Counted from the stretch's first letter, positions 12,467 through 24,493 are shown. The stretch: DNA of 64,000 bases from Bufo bufo (GCF_905171765.1 NC_053389.1:785856772-785920771); one strand, 5' to 3'. The notes: generated by a model not told the origin, from the sequence alone. Translations and numbers: made by a program.

Positions 12467-12925
12467 AGCCTCTTGGTATCTTCATAACAGAGTACAGTAT
12501 GTACACAAATCTCCAGCCTCTTGGTATCTTCATAGCAGAGTATGCCCACAAATCCTCAGCCTCTTGGTATCTTCATAGCAGAGTATGGCCACAAATCCTC
12601 AGCCTCTTGGTATCTTCATAGCAGAGTATGGCCACAAATCCTCAGCCTCTTGGTATCTTCATAGCAGAGTATGGCCACAAATCCTCAGCCTCTTGGTATC
12701 TTCATAGCAAAGCATGCCCACAAATCCTCAGCCTATTGGTATCTTCATAGCAGAGTATGACCACAAATCCTCAGCCTATTGGTATCTTCATAGCAGAGTA
12801 TGACCACAAATCCTCAGCCTCTTGGTATCTTCATAGCAGAGCATATCCACAAATCCTCAGCCTCTTGGTATCTTCATAGCAGAGTATGCCCACAAATCCT
12901 CAGCCTCTTGGTATCTTCATAGCCT
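12467..12925. repeat. 43-bp minisatellite, about 10 copies
   Basis: The unit reads CAGCCTCTTGGTATCTTCAT, then AGCAGAGTATGGCCACAAAT and CCT. It is repeated head to tail with few substitutions and a slightly irregular first unit, so the array looks young. Confidence 0.9.
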
Positions 12926-13820
12926 TTTCAGCAAAACACCAAAAGTTCAAAGTTTTCATAAATAGGTCATCCACCACGAACATTCAGTTAATTCAATATT
13001 ATCGTGGCCTGGCCTCCTCTCTGTGTGCAGAGCAGTTGTCATTTTTTATCCCTATGGTTAACCATTGCTACAGTAAAAGGCCGTTTACACCGCCTGAAGT
13101 TCAGGCAGAATATCGGTAATGAGCGTTTGTTCAAAATGCTTGCTCATCGGGTAATAGGTTAGCATAAGGGGAGCCGGTCACCGCCGCGGCCAGTGATTGG
13201 CTGCGGCGATACCAAACTGGATGTTGATGTCAAGGAAGCCCAGCGGAGCATCACAGGCCTGGAGGAGAAGGAGCGGGGAGCCAGTGCTGAGAAGCAGGTA
13301 AGTAAGCTTCCCTTTACAGGTGCGGTTAAGTAGGGGACTTTGTAAAAAAAAAAAAAACTATTCTCGCACAACTCCTTTAAAGAAAGAATGGTGCAGATAA
13401 CCTTCACACTTCACACTCAGATCCAGCTCATGGACAGTACAATGTGCCTGAAAATGCTCTCTAATGAGAGGCAGGCCTAGGCCACTCTCTGCACCCTTGC
13501 TCCTCCTCTTCCTCTGCCCTCCCTCTCCTTCTTGATTAAGAAGACCTGTTTCCTACATAGTTATCTCACCTGGCCCTGTTCATCAAGAAGAGGGAGAGGC
13601 TGATAGAGGAAGAGGAGGAGCAAGGGTGCACAAAGTGGCTTGGGCCCGCCCTCGGTGAACTTAACAACTCATTTGAAGATTTATTAAAGTACTTTTTTTT
13701 TTTTATAAAGCAAAGGATCACTAAATGAAAGGTATTATCACATTCAGCTGAGTTAGTCCTACAAGTTCTTGTCTCTGGTTTATCACTGCTGACAGATTCC
13801 CTTTAAAGAGGACCTATCAC

Positions 13821-14532
13821 TAGGGTTGAGCGAACCCGTGGAAGTTCGGGTTCGGCCGAACTTCAGGTCAAAGTTCGGGTTCGGGACCCGAACCTGACCC
13901 GAACTTCACCCCGAATCCGGACCCCATTTAAGTCTATGGGGACCCGAACTTCACTTTATTATTTTCCGTTCTAACATGGTCAAAACGGAAAATAATAGCA
14001 TTCTTCAAACAGAATGCTAGATAAAATGTCTACTGAGGGGTTAAAAAAAAATAACTCACCTCATCCACTTGATCGCGCAGCCGGTATCCTCTTTTCTTCA
14101 GGACCTGCGAAAGGACCTGTGGTGACATCACCGCAGGTCACCACATGGTGAGCGCGGTGACATCACCGCAGGTCCTGCTGAATGAAGTTAGAAGGACCTG
14201 CGGTGACGTCACCACGTGGTGAGCGCGGTGACGTCACCACAGGTCCTTTTGCAGGTCCTGAAGAAAAGAGGATACCGGCTGCGCGATCAAGTGGGTGAGG
14301 TGAGTTTTTATTTTTATTTTTTACCCCTCAGTAGACATTTTATTTTGCATTCTGTTTTAAGAATGCTATTATTTTCCGTTATAACCATGTTATAACGGAA
14401 AATAATAAAATCACCCGAACACCGAACCCGAACTTCAGTGAAAAAGTCCGGGTTCGGGTTCGGGCCCGGGTACCCGAACTTGCAAAGTTCGGTACGAACC
14501 CGAACTTTGCAATTTGGGTTCGCTCAACTCTA
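13821..14532. mobile_element. Non-autonomous hAT element (712 bp)
   Basis: The left end TAGGGTTGAGCGAACCC and right end GGGTTCGCTCAACTCTA form an inverted repeat of the hAT type. The 8-bp flanks are CCTATCAC (13813-13820) and CCTGTCAC (14533-14540), a target duplication with one change. The interior is a foldback around GGTGACATCACCGCAGGTC repeats. The flanks themselves (TTAAAGAGGACC at 13803) look like a TTAA MITE, so this is a nested insertion. Confidence 0.85.
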
Positions 14533-16904
14533 CCTGTCACCTCTCCTCTCATGTCTGTTTCAGTAAGTACTTGCATCCTCCATGTAATTGCGGTTCTGTA
14601 GCATCTATTGTTATGACTCTATGTCATGTTATTCCTTTATTATTCATACTAGAAGTTATGAATGAGTTGCCAGCAGTTTTCGAAAAAAAGGTCCAAATGG
14701 TTGTTACCAGTTGGGGGCGTATCCCTGCACAGTCTGACACGAGCAGCACTGATTGAATAAAGTCAGACTGTGCAGGGAAACCCTCCCAACTGCCTCCAAG
14801 TCTGAATGCACTCCTATCATCCCATCCAATCCACAAGTGCTTTTAATTTGTGTGATACATATAGCTGAGTTTGCTCTTCCTCTCATTGGATGCCTGATGG
14901 CACAATTGCAGCAATGCATGATACGTGTGGGGTCCGCTCTCCTGAATTTAGATGCCCACAGGCATAGAGATAGATATTAAATAGTAGGTTCCTGTCTGGA
15001 CTAAGGTCACCTTGCCGTGGTGGGTGGGCACAGATATTTTTTGATCGAAATATACTGTATTTGCTTCCCATGTGCTTCCCATTCATTTCCATGGAGCAGA
15101 AGCACGCCGCTCAGCTATTTTTGCCACTCCGCTCTCCTTCACTTTGTGGGCTCGGTTTTGCAGATAGCTGCGGGTCCCACTAGTGATAAGCCACCAATGC
15201 TTGAGATGACACAACCCCTTTAAGTAAATTTTATCATTCCGGATTATTTTGGTCCACGTGGAATTTGAGAAAAGAAGGTCTTATGCCCTGGACGAGTTAA
15301 TAGAAAGCATTTTCCAGCTTTCTCTTATTATGGTGAGGAGCTACATTTATGATATTACATAATATTGTATTTTTGGAAATTCGTATAATACGTTTGGCCA
15401 AGACAGTGTGTGCTTTTTTAATGAGTTTTCCTTCTAGTCACAGACTTTTTATGACCATGGCGTGACGTGCTGTCACCGAGTGTTAAGCTGCCACAGATGT
15501 GATGAGTCTGTTCTCCCGAGCACTTGTGTGAATAGCGGCCAGGAGTTGAGTCAAGTAGGGAGTGGGAGCAATGAGAGAGTCCGGAGCCGTTCTGATGTCA
15601 CTGGATATCACAGTCTGCGACCTGTACAAATGTGTCTGTAGACTAAAGTGGCCTCTGGGCTGAAGTGCGGGCTGTGATGGCTGCTGTGGACCACAAGGGC
15701 TAATGCAAACGCTGCCCACAAATGGGTGTTTCTGGAGTGTTCCCAGGGGCCACGATTTTACCAACTCAAATGTTGGTAAATATGTCTGGGTCCGTGCCTC
15801 CGTGCTGAAAAGGATAGAACATGTCCTATCGTTCACCACATCTTGCGGATCGTGGATTCATTGAAGTCAATGGGTCCCACCACGATGTGGAGTGCACATG
15901 GACACTGCCCGTGTTTTGTGGATCTGCGGTTTGCAGCCCGCAACACGGACATGCCCGTCCCACAGAACTTACAAAAACAGCGCTACTTAGCATTGGTATA
16001 AAAAGTCAGCCATTGTATGCACGCCAATAGATATTTGGAATACTACCAATACCAAGCTCAGTACATGGATCCGTTTTGGGGACAGCCCCAAAACCTTAAC
16101 CCAAATCATAAAATGCATAAAATAGGAAAATATACACTATGCTAAATATCACAAGGAGGGGGGAACATACAAAATGTGTAGTAAAACAGGGCTGGGAAGA
16201 GGTGTAAGGGGGTAGGCATCTGCCTAGGGCTCTCTTTTGGAGGGGCAGTGCCATAGGTGGGTTAGAAAATCCCTGCCTTGGGCACCAGGTCAATGTTCGG
16301 GGATGGGCATGGACACGGCGCAAATTGGTGCAACTATGGTTTCTACAGTTTTTCCGCCTTGCTTAAAAAGAGACCTGAGCGTAGTGGGAAGGAGAAGAGC
16401 TTCATGGGAAAGGGGCAGGACCTGAGATGTGACTTTTGTGCCAAAATTGTACCATAATTCTGGTATTAAATTCTGTCTCTCACCAACCAAAAGAGTCATA
16501 GGAAAGTGTCTATTCCGACACCAGATTTATCATCCAGCCTGAGCCCATGTGATAAATCTGGTGCAGGTCTAGACAGACGATCTAAGGTTACGCCATCTAC
16601 CGGATTAGTAAATCTGCCCCAGGGTTTGTGAAAGTAACAAAAGTAACATAGAGGACGAGATCTATCAAAGATATTTGCAGTCAAAAAAATGGATCGACCA
16701 ATAAGATTCCGTTTATATTTTAAAGAAACTTTTTTGAAAATGAAAGAAGCCATCTGATAGCCCATACAGTCCGCATCAAAACAATGCAAAGGAGCTGCAC
16801 ATATGAAAATCTCTTCTATAATACATATGGAACATCACAAATACATGATCCAAAGGGTATATAAAACATTTCAGCTCATACCCAAAAGCAATGAATGCAG
16901 TAAC
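14533..16904. other. Non-coding; fragments of TTAA and Harbinger-like MITEs
   Basis: The left part continues the TTAA MITE that hosts the hAT insertion at 13821. A CCCCTTTAA end lies at about 15213-15221. Around 15770-15970 there are GGATCCGTG/TGCGGATC-type motifs and ATTGAAGTCAATGGG, typical of the Harbinger-like MITEs elsewhere in the window, but no clean ends. No gene is supported. Confidence 0.4.
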
Positions 16905-17281
16905 TTAAAGGGGCTGTCCCAGGAAAAATATTCAAAAGTTTTCAAACCAGCCCCTGGATCTGAATACTTTTGTAATTGCTTGTAATTAAAAATTTAGTAT
17001 AGCCAATAAGTTATTCAATAAAATATATCTGTATAGCGCCACCTGCTGCTTGTTCTTCTTCTTATTTATTTGTCCTGCTCACTGAGATGGCCGCACATGC
17101 TCAGTTTCATCCTTCAACTACCTCCTGAGCTGTGATAAGGAGATCATGTACACGCCTCCTGAGCTGTGATAGGGAGATCATGTACACGCCTCCTGAGCTG
17201 TGATAGTGAGAGCTGAGACACGCCCCCCTGAGCTGCAGCAGAAAAGACACTCCCCTTGAGCTGTCAACTTGATATAAATCT
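16905..17281. mobile_element. TTAA-type MITE left part with 34-bp tandem repeats
   Basis: TTAA at 16905 is followed by AGGGGCTGTCCCAGGAAAAA, a common T2-like end. Three copies of a 34-bp unit (CCTCCTGAGCTGTGATAGGG then AGATCATGTACACG) lie at about 17122-17240. The right end is not visible; the direct repeat at 17282 follows. Confidence 0.55.
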
Positions 17282-17557
17282 AGACGACCTTGACGCGGTG
17301 AGTGGCTTAATACGCTTTGGCCAAAATGTACACCAATGTCTCATCCAGCATGGAGGGCAGAGTGCTGGATGTAGTGTGCGATCACATTTGCATTTTCCGT
17401 TTGTATATGTATTTCGCCATAGTGATCTGCACCTACAGGCAGGTTGTGCGGGCTCAACCCCCCACATTTTTTCTTTGTAGTATATATTGGAGGCGTGGCG
17501 ATCTCCTTTGAGTCAAGCACACCTGACCAGTCAATCTGTCCTGGAGGCTGGTTTTAA
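17282..17557. repeat. Direct repeat, copy 1 (276 bp)
   Basis: This is nearly identical to 17808-18083, offset by 526 bp. It starts AGACGACCTTGACGCGGTGA and ends GGCTGGTTTTAA. The 250-bp spacer is unrelated. It lacks TG..CA ends and a primer site, so it is not an obvious LTR. Confidence 0.85.
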
Positions 17558-17807
17558 AGTCAGTATAAAACTGAGTCTGCTTTTAAAGAACCTACCATTA
17601 GCCATTTGGCTCCAGGAGAAGTATATGGTGGGCTCAGCATGCATGTTGGTACTTGCATCCTTGGATCCGATGAAAGCTGTAATGGCACCGGACGGGGTTA
17701 AAAGCAGAGTGTACTTGGCTTGCATGCTGACCTGCATTCCCTGGACTTTATGTGGCTGTCATGGCCCATAAACAGGTAGGAACAAGAGTTAGGGACCACT
17801 CAAAATG

Positions 17808-18083
17808 AGACGACCTTGACGCGGTGAGTGGCTTAATACGCTTTGGCCAAAATGTACACCAATGTCTCATCCAGCATGGAGGGCAGAGTGCTGGATGTAG
17901 TGTGCGATCACATTTGCATTTTCCGTTTGTATATGTATTTCGCCATAGTGATCTGCACCTACAGGCAGGTTGTGCGGGCTCAACCCCCCACATTTTTTCT
18001 TTGTAGCATATATTGGAGGCGTGGCGATCTCCTTTGAGTCAAGCACACCTGACCAGTCAATCTGTCCTGTAGGCTGGTTTTAA
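17808..18083. repeat. Direct repeat, copy 2, broken at TTAA
   Basis: Copy 2 matches copy 1 up to GGTTTTAA. Copy 1 then continues AGTCAGTATAAAACTG, while copy 2 changes abruptly to CCACCTCAGCCCCCAG at the TTAA. This marks the left edge of a TTAA-targeting insertion. Confidence 0.85.
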
Positions 18084-20515
18084 CCACCTCAGCCCCCAGT
18101 GCTTAAACACCCTGAAAGACCAGGCCACTTTTTACACTTCTGACCTACACTACTTTCACCGTTTATTGCTCGGTCATGCAACTTACCACCCAAATGAATT
18201 TTACCTCCTTTTCTTCTCACTAATAGAGCTTTCATTTGGTGGTATTTCATTGCTGCTGACATTTTTACTTTTTTTGTTATTAATCGAAATTTAACGATTT
18301 TTTTGCAAAAAAATGACATTTTTCACTTTCAGTTGTAAAATTTTGCAAAAAAAACGAGATCCATATATAAATTTTGCTCTAAATTTATTGTTCTACATGT
18401 CTTTGATAAAAAAAAATGTTTGGGTAAAAAAAAAATGGTTTGGGTAAAAGTTATAGCGTTTACAAACTATGGTACAAAAATGTGAATTTCCGCTTTTTGA
18501 AGCAGCTCTGACTTTCTGAGCACCTGTCATGTTTCCTGAGGTTCTACAATGGCCAGACAGTACAAACACCCCACAAATGACCCCATTTCGGAAAGTACAC
18601 ACCCTAAGGTATTCGCTGATGGGCATAGTGAGTTCATAGAACTTTTTATTTTTTGTCACAAGTTAGCGGAAAATTATGATTTTTTTTTTTTCTTACAAAG
18701 TCTCATATTCCACTAACTTGTGACAAAAAATAAAAAGTTCTATGAACTCACTATGCCCATCACGAAATACCTTGGGGTCTCTTCTTTCCAAAATGGGGTC
18801 ACTTGTGGGGTAGTTATACTGCCCTGGCATTCTAGGGGCCCAAATGTGTGGTAAGGAGTTTGAAATCAAATTCTGTAAAAAATGGCCAGTGAAATCCGAA
18901 AGGTGCTCTTTGGAATGTGGGCCCCTTTGCCCACCTAGGCTGCAAAAAAGTGTCACACATCTGGTATCTCTGTATTCAGGAGAAGTTGAGGAATGTGTTT
19001 TGGGGTGTCTTTTTACATATACCCATGCTGGGTGAGATAAATATCTTGGTCAAATGCCAACTTTGTATAAAAAAATGGGAAAAGTTGTCTTTTGCCAAGA
19101 TATTTCTCTCACCCAGCATGGGTATATGTAAAATGACACCCCAAAACACATTCCCCAACTTCTCCTGAGTACGGAGATACCAGATGTGTGACACTTTTTT
19201 GCAGCCTAGGTGGGCAAAGGGGCCCATATTCCAAAGAGCACCTTTCAGATTTCACAGGTCATTTTTTACAGAATTTGATTTCAAACTCCTTACCACACAT
19301 TTGGGCCCCTAGAATGCCAGGGCAGTATAACTACCCCACAAGTGACCCCATTTTGGAAAGAAGAGACCCCAAGGTATTCGCTTATGGGCATAGTGAGTTC
19401 ATGGAAGTTTTTATTTTTTGTCACAAGTTAGTGGAATATGAGACTTTGTATGAAAAAAAATAAAAATAAATCATCATTTTCCACTAACTTGTGACAAAAA
19501 ATAAAAAATTCTAGGAACTCGCCATGCCCCTCACGGAATACCTTGGGGTGTCTTCTTTCCAAAATGGGGTCACTTGTGGGGTAGTTATACTGCCCTGGCA
19601 TTTTCCAGGGGCCCTAATGTGTGGTAAGTAGGTAAATGACCTGTGAAATCCGAAAGGTGCTCTTTGGAATATGGGCCCCTTTGCCCACCTAGGCTGCAAA
19701 AAAGTGTCACACATGTGGTATCGCCGTACTCGGGAGAAGTTGGGCAATGTGTTTTGGGGTGTCATTTTACATATAACCATGCTGGGTGAGAGAAATATCT
19801 TGGCAAAAGACAACTTTTCCCATTTTTTTATACAAAGTTGGCATTTGACCAAGATATTTATCTCACCCAGCATGGGTATATGTAAAATGACACCCCAAAA
19901 CACATTCCCCAACTTCTCCTGAGTACGGCGATACCAGATGTGTGACACTTTTTTGCAGCCTAGATGCGCAAAGGTGCCCAAATTCCTTTTAGGAGGGTAT
20001 TTTTAGACATTTGGATACCAGACTTCTTCTCACGCTTTGGGGCCCCTAGAATGCCAGGGCAGTATAAATACCCCACATGTGACCCCATTTTGGAAAGAAG
20101 ACACCCCAAGGTATTCAATGAGGGGCATGGCGAGTTCATAGAAATTTTTTTTTTTTGGCACAAGTTAGCGGAAATTGATTTTTTTTTATTTTTTTCCTCA
20201 CAAAGTCTCCCTTTCCGCTAACTTGGGACAAAAATTTCAATCTTTCATGGACTCAATATGCCCCTCACGGAATACCTGGGGGTGTCTTCTTTCCGAAATG
20301 GGGTCACATGTGGGGTATTTATACTGCCCTGGCATTCTAGGGGCCCTAAAGCGTGAGAAGAAGTCTGGAATATAAATGTCTAAAAATTTTTACGCATTTG
20401 GATTCCGTGAGGGGTATGGTGAGTTCATGTGAGATTTTATTTTTTGACACAAGTTAGTGGAATATGAGACTTTGTAAGAAAAAAAAAATAATAATTCCGC
20501 TAACTTGGGCCAAAA
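18084..20515. repeat. TTAA-inserted repeat with alternating inverted segments
   Basis: After CCACCTCAGCCCCCAG the sequence has blocks of about 250-500 bp repeated in alternating orientation. The CCACTAACTTGTGACAAAAA block and its complement recur at about 18640-18740, 19415-19505 and 20155-20230. CACCTAGGCTGCAAAAAAGT recurs at about 18930, 19195 (inverted), 19690 and 19950 (inverted). CCCTGGCATTCTAGGGGCCC also recurs in both orientations. The many open frames of 60-156 codons repeat the same peptides and are not genes. No right end was found. Confidence 0.75.
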
Positions 20516-21115
20516 AAATGTCTGAATGGAGCCTTACAGAGGGTGATCAATGACAGGGGGGTGATCAATGACAGGGGGGGTGATCAATGACAGGGGTGGT
20601 GATCAATGACAGGGGGGTGATCAGAGAGTCTATATGGGGTGATCACCCCCCTGTCATTGATCACCCCCCTGTAAGGCTCCATTCAGATGTCCGTATGTGT
20701 TTTGCGGATCCGATCCATGTATCCGTGGATCCGTAAAAATCATACGGACATCTGAATGCAGCATGACGGGAGGGGGGGGGGGGTGATCAATGACAGGGGG
20801 GTGATCAGGGAGTCTATATGGGGTGATCACCCCCCCTGGAAGGCTCCAGGGAGACGCCTGTATGTGTTTTGCGGATCCGATCCATCTATCAGTGGATCCG
20901 TAAAAATCATGCGGACATCTGAATGGAGCTTTACAGGGGGTTGATCAATGACAGGGGTGTAATTAATGACAGGGGGGTGATCAGGGAGTCTATATGGGGT
21001 GATAACCACAGTCATTGATCACGCCCCTGTAAGGCTTCATTCAGACGTCCGTATGCGTTTTGCGGATCCGATCCATCTATCAGTGGATCCGTAAAAAGTA
21101 CGTTTTCATCTTACT
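20516..21115. repeat. Composite tandem repeat: GATCAATGACAGGGG units plus MITE-like cassette
   Basis: Short GGTGATCAATGACAGGGGGG units alternate with a cassette containing TTTTGCGGATCCGATCCAT and GTGGATCCGTAAAAA. The cassette recurs three times, near 20672, 20838 and 21029. It resembles the interior of the Harbinger-like MITEs, so a MITE seems to have been caught up in tandem amplification. Confidence 0.7.
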
Positions 21116-21548
21116 CCCCAACTTCAACTGAGAGCCGCTCCTCAAATATTGGGTCCAAAGCTTTGATCCTGCTATCAGAATATGAAAATTCAGTCCATTC
21201 TAGTGGCAACCTACTACTTAGGTCCTTGGCAGTGCAAGAATGAAAGAAAGCCATCTCAGGGATCAACTGATTGCGACGGGTCTGTAAGGTAGCCACACAT
21301 TTTCCCTGCAGCACCCACTATAGGACAAATGCGGTATTACCTGTCAAAACCATCCAAATGAAAAGGAGACCTTTAATACATAAACACAATGAGTCCTCCT
21401 GGATGGGAGCTCCTCTGCTTTCTGGGTTCACCAGGGGAAAATCTTCCTTTGTGATGTCCATGTGTCCTAACAAGGCAGATGGACAGATGTTGTTGAGGTG
21501 ACTCTTCATGTCATACACTGTGTAAGCATACCTGCACCATGGTTTGCT
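21111..21548 (-). pseudogene. Possible decayed coding fragment (unidentified)
   Basis: On the minus strand one frame stays open from about 21548 down to a TAA at 21111, interrupted only by a single in-frame TAG at 21318-21320. It gives about 145 codons with fairly protein-like composition, including the stretches HMDITKEDFPLVNPESRG and QTRRNQLIPEMAFFHS. I recognise no domain. Candidate splice-like sites (CCTATAG and GTGCTGCAG near 21310-21325) would allow the stop to lie in an intron, so two host exons are an alternative to a pseudogene. Chance openness is also possible, since the window is largely non-coding. No repeat end was seen at either side. Confidence 0.2.
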
Positions 21549-22152
21549 CTATGTGTTATGGTGGGCACTACTAATTTTAAGGCGCCGTTCACATGGAGTT
21601 TTTGGCTGGCAGCCCTTGGCACGGCTTGTTTTCAATGGAAGATCATGCTGCCAGGTTTATAGCCGTGTCCTTTCTTGGTGCCGTGTCTGGATGGACGCCA
21701 TTGGAAACCATGGTGGATGTTCACTAACGGTTTAGCTCTATTCAATGGGGCTAAACAGCGAGCGGCTTGGCTGCATTCACTACAGCAGGGGGGAAGGTTC
21801 TGCCGCAGACCTAAGACTTCCATATTTGTTGCAGAATTGCCAGCTTCTTTTTGCAGAATTGCCATCTTTTCTTTTTTAATACATCCGCTTTCATGGTATG
21901 AGCAATTGTATTATTTTGGGACCTAATGATGCAATTACAGTAATGTGGAAGTACTGTACGCATCGGCTAATGATGCAAAAAAGGAAAATAGTTGTCAAAT
22001 TCTCTAAATGCAGCCCGCAGTATAAACAATGGAGGCTGTCATTCTGGCTGCCATGGTTATGTTCAGGGTCATGTATAAGATACCGAATATGTGTATGGTA
22101 AAATACCTATGACGACTTATTTGCATATTCGTATAAGAAATATATTCATATG
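21549..22152. other. No gene recognised
   Basis: A TAAGGCGCCGTTCACATGG sequence near 21579 resembles one end of a Harbinger-like MITE, without a visible partner. Nothing else is supported. Confidence 0.4.
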
Positions 22153-22154
22153 TA

Positions 22155-23686
22155 CAGTCGTGGCCAAAAGTTTTGAGAATTACATAAATATTGGAAATTG
22201 GAGAAGTTGCTGCTTAAGTTTTTATAATAGCAATTTGCATATACTCCAGAATGTTATGAAGAGTGATCAGATGAATTGCATAGTCCTTCTTTGCCATGAA
22301 AATTAACTTAATCCCAAAAAAACCTTTCCACTGCATTTCATTGCTGTCATTAAAGGACCTGCTGAGATCATTTCAGTAATCGTCTTGTTAACTCAGGTGA
22401 GAATGTTGACGAGCACAAGGTTGGAGATCATTATGTCAGGCTGATTGGGTTAAAATGGCAGACTTGACATGTTAAAAGGAGGGGGATGCTTGAAATCATT
22501 GTTCTTCCATTGTTAACCATGGTGACCTGCAAAGAAACGCGTGCAGCCATCATTGCGTTGCATAAAAATGGCTTCACAGGCAAGGATATTGTTGCTACTA
22601 AGATTGCACCTCAATCAACAATTTATAGGATCATCAAGAACTTCAAGGAAAGAGGTTCAATTCTTGTTAAGAAGGCTTCAGGGCGTCCAAGAAAGTCCAG
22701 CAAGCTCCAGGATCGTCTCCTAAAGAGGATTCAGCTGCGGGATCGGAGTACCACCAGTGCAGAGCTTGCTCAGGAATGGCAGCAGGCAGGTGTGAGCGCA
22801 TCTGCACGCACAGTGAGGCGAAGACTTTTGGAAGATGGCCTGGTGTCAAGAAGGGCAGCAAAGAAGCCACTTCTCTCCAAAAAAAACATCAGGGACAGAT
22901 TGATCTTCTGCAGAAAGTATGGTGAATGGACTGCTGAGGACTGGGGCAAAGTCATATTCTCAGATGAAACTTCTTTCCGATTGTTTGGGGCATCTGGAAA
23001 AAGGCTTGTCCGGAGAAGAAAAGGTGAGCACTTCCATCAGTCCTGTGTCATGCCAACAGTAAAGCATCCTGAGAACATTCATGTGTGGGGTTGCTTCTCA
23101 TCCAAGGGAGTGGGCTCACTCACAATTTTGCCCAAAAACACAGCCATGAATAGAGAATGGTACCAAAACACCCTCTAACAGCAACTTCTTCCAACAATCC
23201 AACAACAGTTTGGTGAAGAACAATGCATTTTCCAGCAAAAGTGATAACTAAGTGGCTCGGGGACCAAAACGTTGACATTTTGGGTCCATGGCCAGGAAAC
23301 TCCCCAGATCTTAATCCCATTGAGAACTTGTGGTCAATCCTCAAGAGGCGGGTGGACAAACAAAAACCCACTAATTCTGACAAACTCCAAGAAGTGATTA
23401 TGAAAGAATGGGTTGCTATCAGTCAGGAATTGGCCCAGAAGTTGATTGAGAGCATGCCCAGTCGAATTGCAGAGGTCCTGAAAAAGAAGGGCCAACACTG
23501 CAAATACTGACTCTTTGCATAAATGTCATGTAATTGTCGATAAAAGCCTTTGAAACGTATGAAGTGCGTGTAATTATATTTCACTACATCACAGAAACAA
23601 CTGAAACAAAGATCTAAAAGCAGTTTAGCAGCAAACTTTGTGAAAACTAATATTTGTGTCATTCTCAAAACTTTTGGCCACGACTG
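22155..23686 (+). mobile_element. Tc1-type transposon (1532 bp), TA target
   Basis: The ends are CAGTCGTGGCCAAAAGTTTT and its complement AAAACTTTTGGCCACGACTG, flanked by TA at 22153-22154 and 23687-23688. Length, ends and the single transposase frame are as expected for a Tc1 element. A second, badly broken copy of the same family lies at 32445-33650. Confidence 0.95.
22519..23510 (+). pseudogene. Tc1 transposase pseudogene
   Basis: The product would be a DD34E transposase of about 340 residues. The N-terminal paired-like helix-turn-helix region is readable (MVTCKETRAAIIALHKNGFT and onward), followed by the first catalytic Asp in FSDETSF and the WGCFSSKGVGSL block. A TAA at 23176-23178 ends the first frame. 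The same frame continues beyond it to CIFQQ, where a small deletion removes the segment that normally carries the second catalytic Asp (the QDxAPxH motif) and shifts frame. The C-terminal part with DLNPIENLW, holding the catalytic Glu, is read in the new frame to 23510. One nonsense codon plus a deletion of an active-site residue mean the protein is dead. The start was placed at 22519 to match the family N-terminus; an upstream ATG at 22486 is in frame. Confidence 0.9.
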
Positions 23687-23689
23687 TAC

Positions 23690-24249
23690 ACTATATACAA
23701 GAACTGGAAGTAACAATGGCTACCAGAATAAAAACATTCACTGAAATTCATTGATTTCAATTACAAGGTGATAAAACCCTCCCCATACTGGCCATACTGG
23801 CGGTGGACCTGAATGAGCAGCTTCAGCAGGGGTCAGCTCCCTTAGATGCCCCAGTCAGTAGCGACCATAGCATCTAAGCAGTCAGACAGAGGGAGAGGCA
23901 TCCCTCTGTCAACCCATTGGCACCCCCACAACATGCTCATAAGCTGCCGATGAGTTTCTTTGGCAACTGTGGGTCTAACAAAAGCTTCCAGGTCTGCCAT
24001 CTTTGAAACTTTCTTAGGCGCTGCCAGAGGCATAATAAGCTGCAATACAGATGTGCTGCAGTGTATTATAGAAACTATGAGCTGATCACACTGTCAAGTC
24101 CCAAAGCGGGGTAAAACATATATTTTTTTAAATAAAGAGTAAAGAGAAAAACCTTTCTGTTAAAAAACCCTATTTATTGGCTGAAAATAAAATAACAAAA
24201 AAACTATACATACTGTAGTAGTATGTATGTAGTATGTTTTCCCAAAATA
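23690..24249. other. No feature recognised
   Basis: I see no supported gene or transposon end between the Tc1 element and the LINE. Confidence 0.4.
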
Positions 24250-24253
24250 GGTA

Positions 24254-24493
24254 GTGTTTTCTGAAATACTACCTGTACCACGAGCCACACAAGAAAGGCA
24301 GCGGGAGATTAGGGAGGTTAACAAGTGGCTCAAGAACTGGTGTAGGATGGAGGGGTTTGGGTTCATAGAGAACTGGGGCGACTTTTTTGTCGGCTACAGG
24401 CTCTATCGTAAGGATGGGCTGCACCTCAATGGGGAAGGGGCAGCTGTGCTGGGGAAGAAGATGGCTAGAGGGTTGGAGGAGTGTTTAAACTAG
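24254..24493 (+). pseudogene. LINE ORF1 C-terminal fragment (SGNH/GDSL esterase-like)
   Basis: About 75 residues resemble the end of the esterase domain found in CR1-type ORF1. The key feature is DGLHLNGEGAAVLGKKMA, where Asp and His would be the C-terminal pair of the catalytic triad in an SGNH hydrolase. It stops at 24491-24493, just before the ORF2 region, which is the normal order. The N-terminal part of ORF1 is missing, consistent with 5' truncation during integration. Confidence 0.7.

Noticed and set aside
17282..18083. 276-bp direct repeats as a small LTR element
   Set aside because: No TG..CA ends, no primer-binding site and no flanking duplication; the second copy is truncated at TTAA by another insertion.
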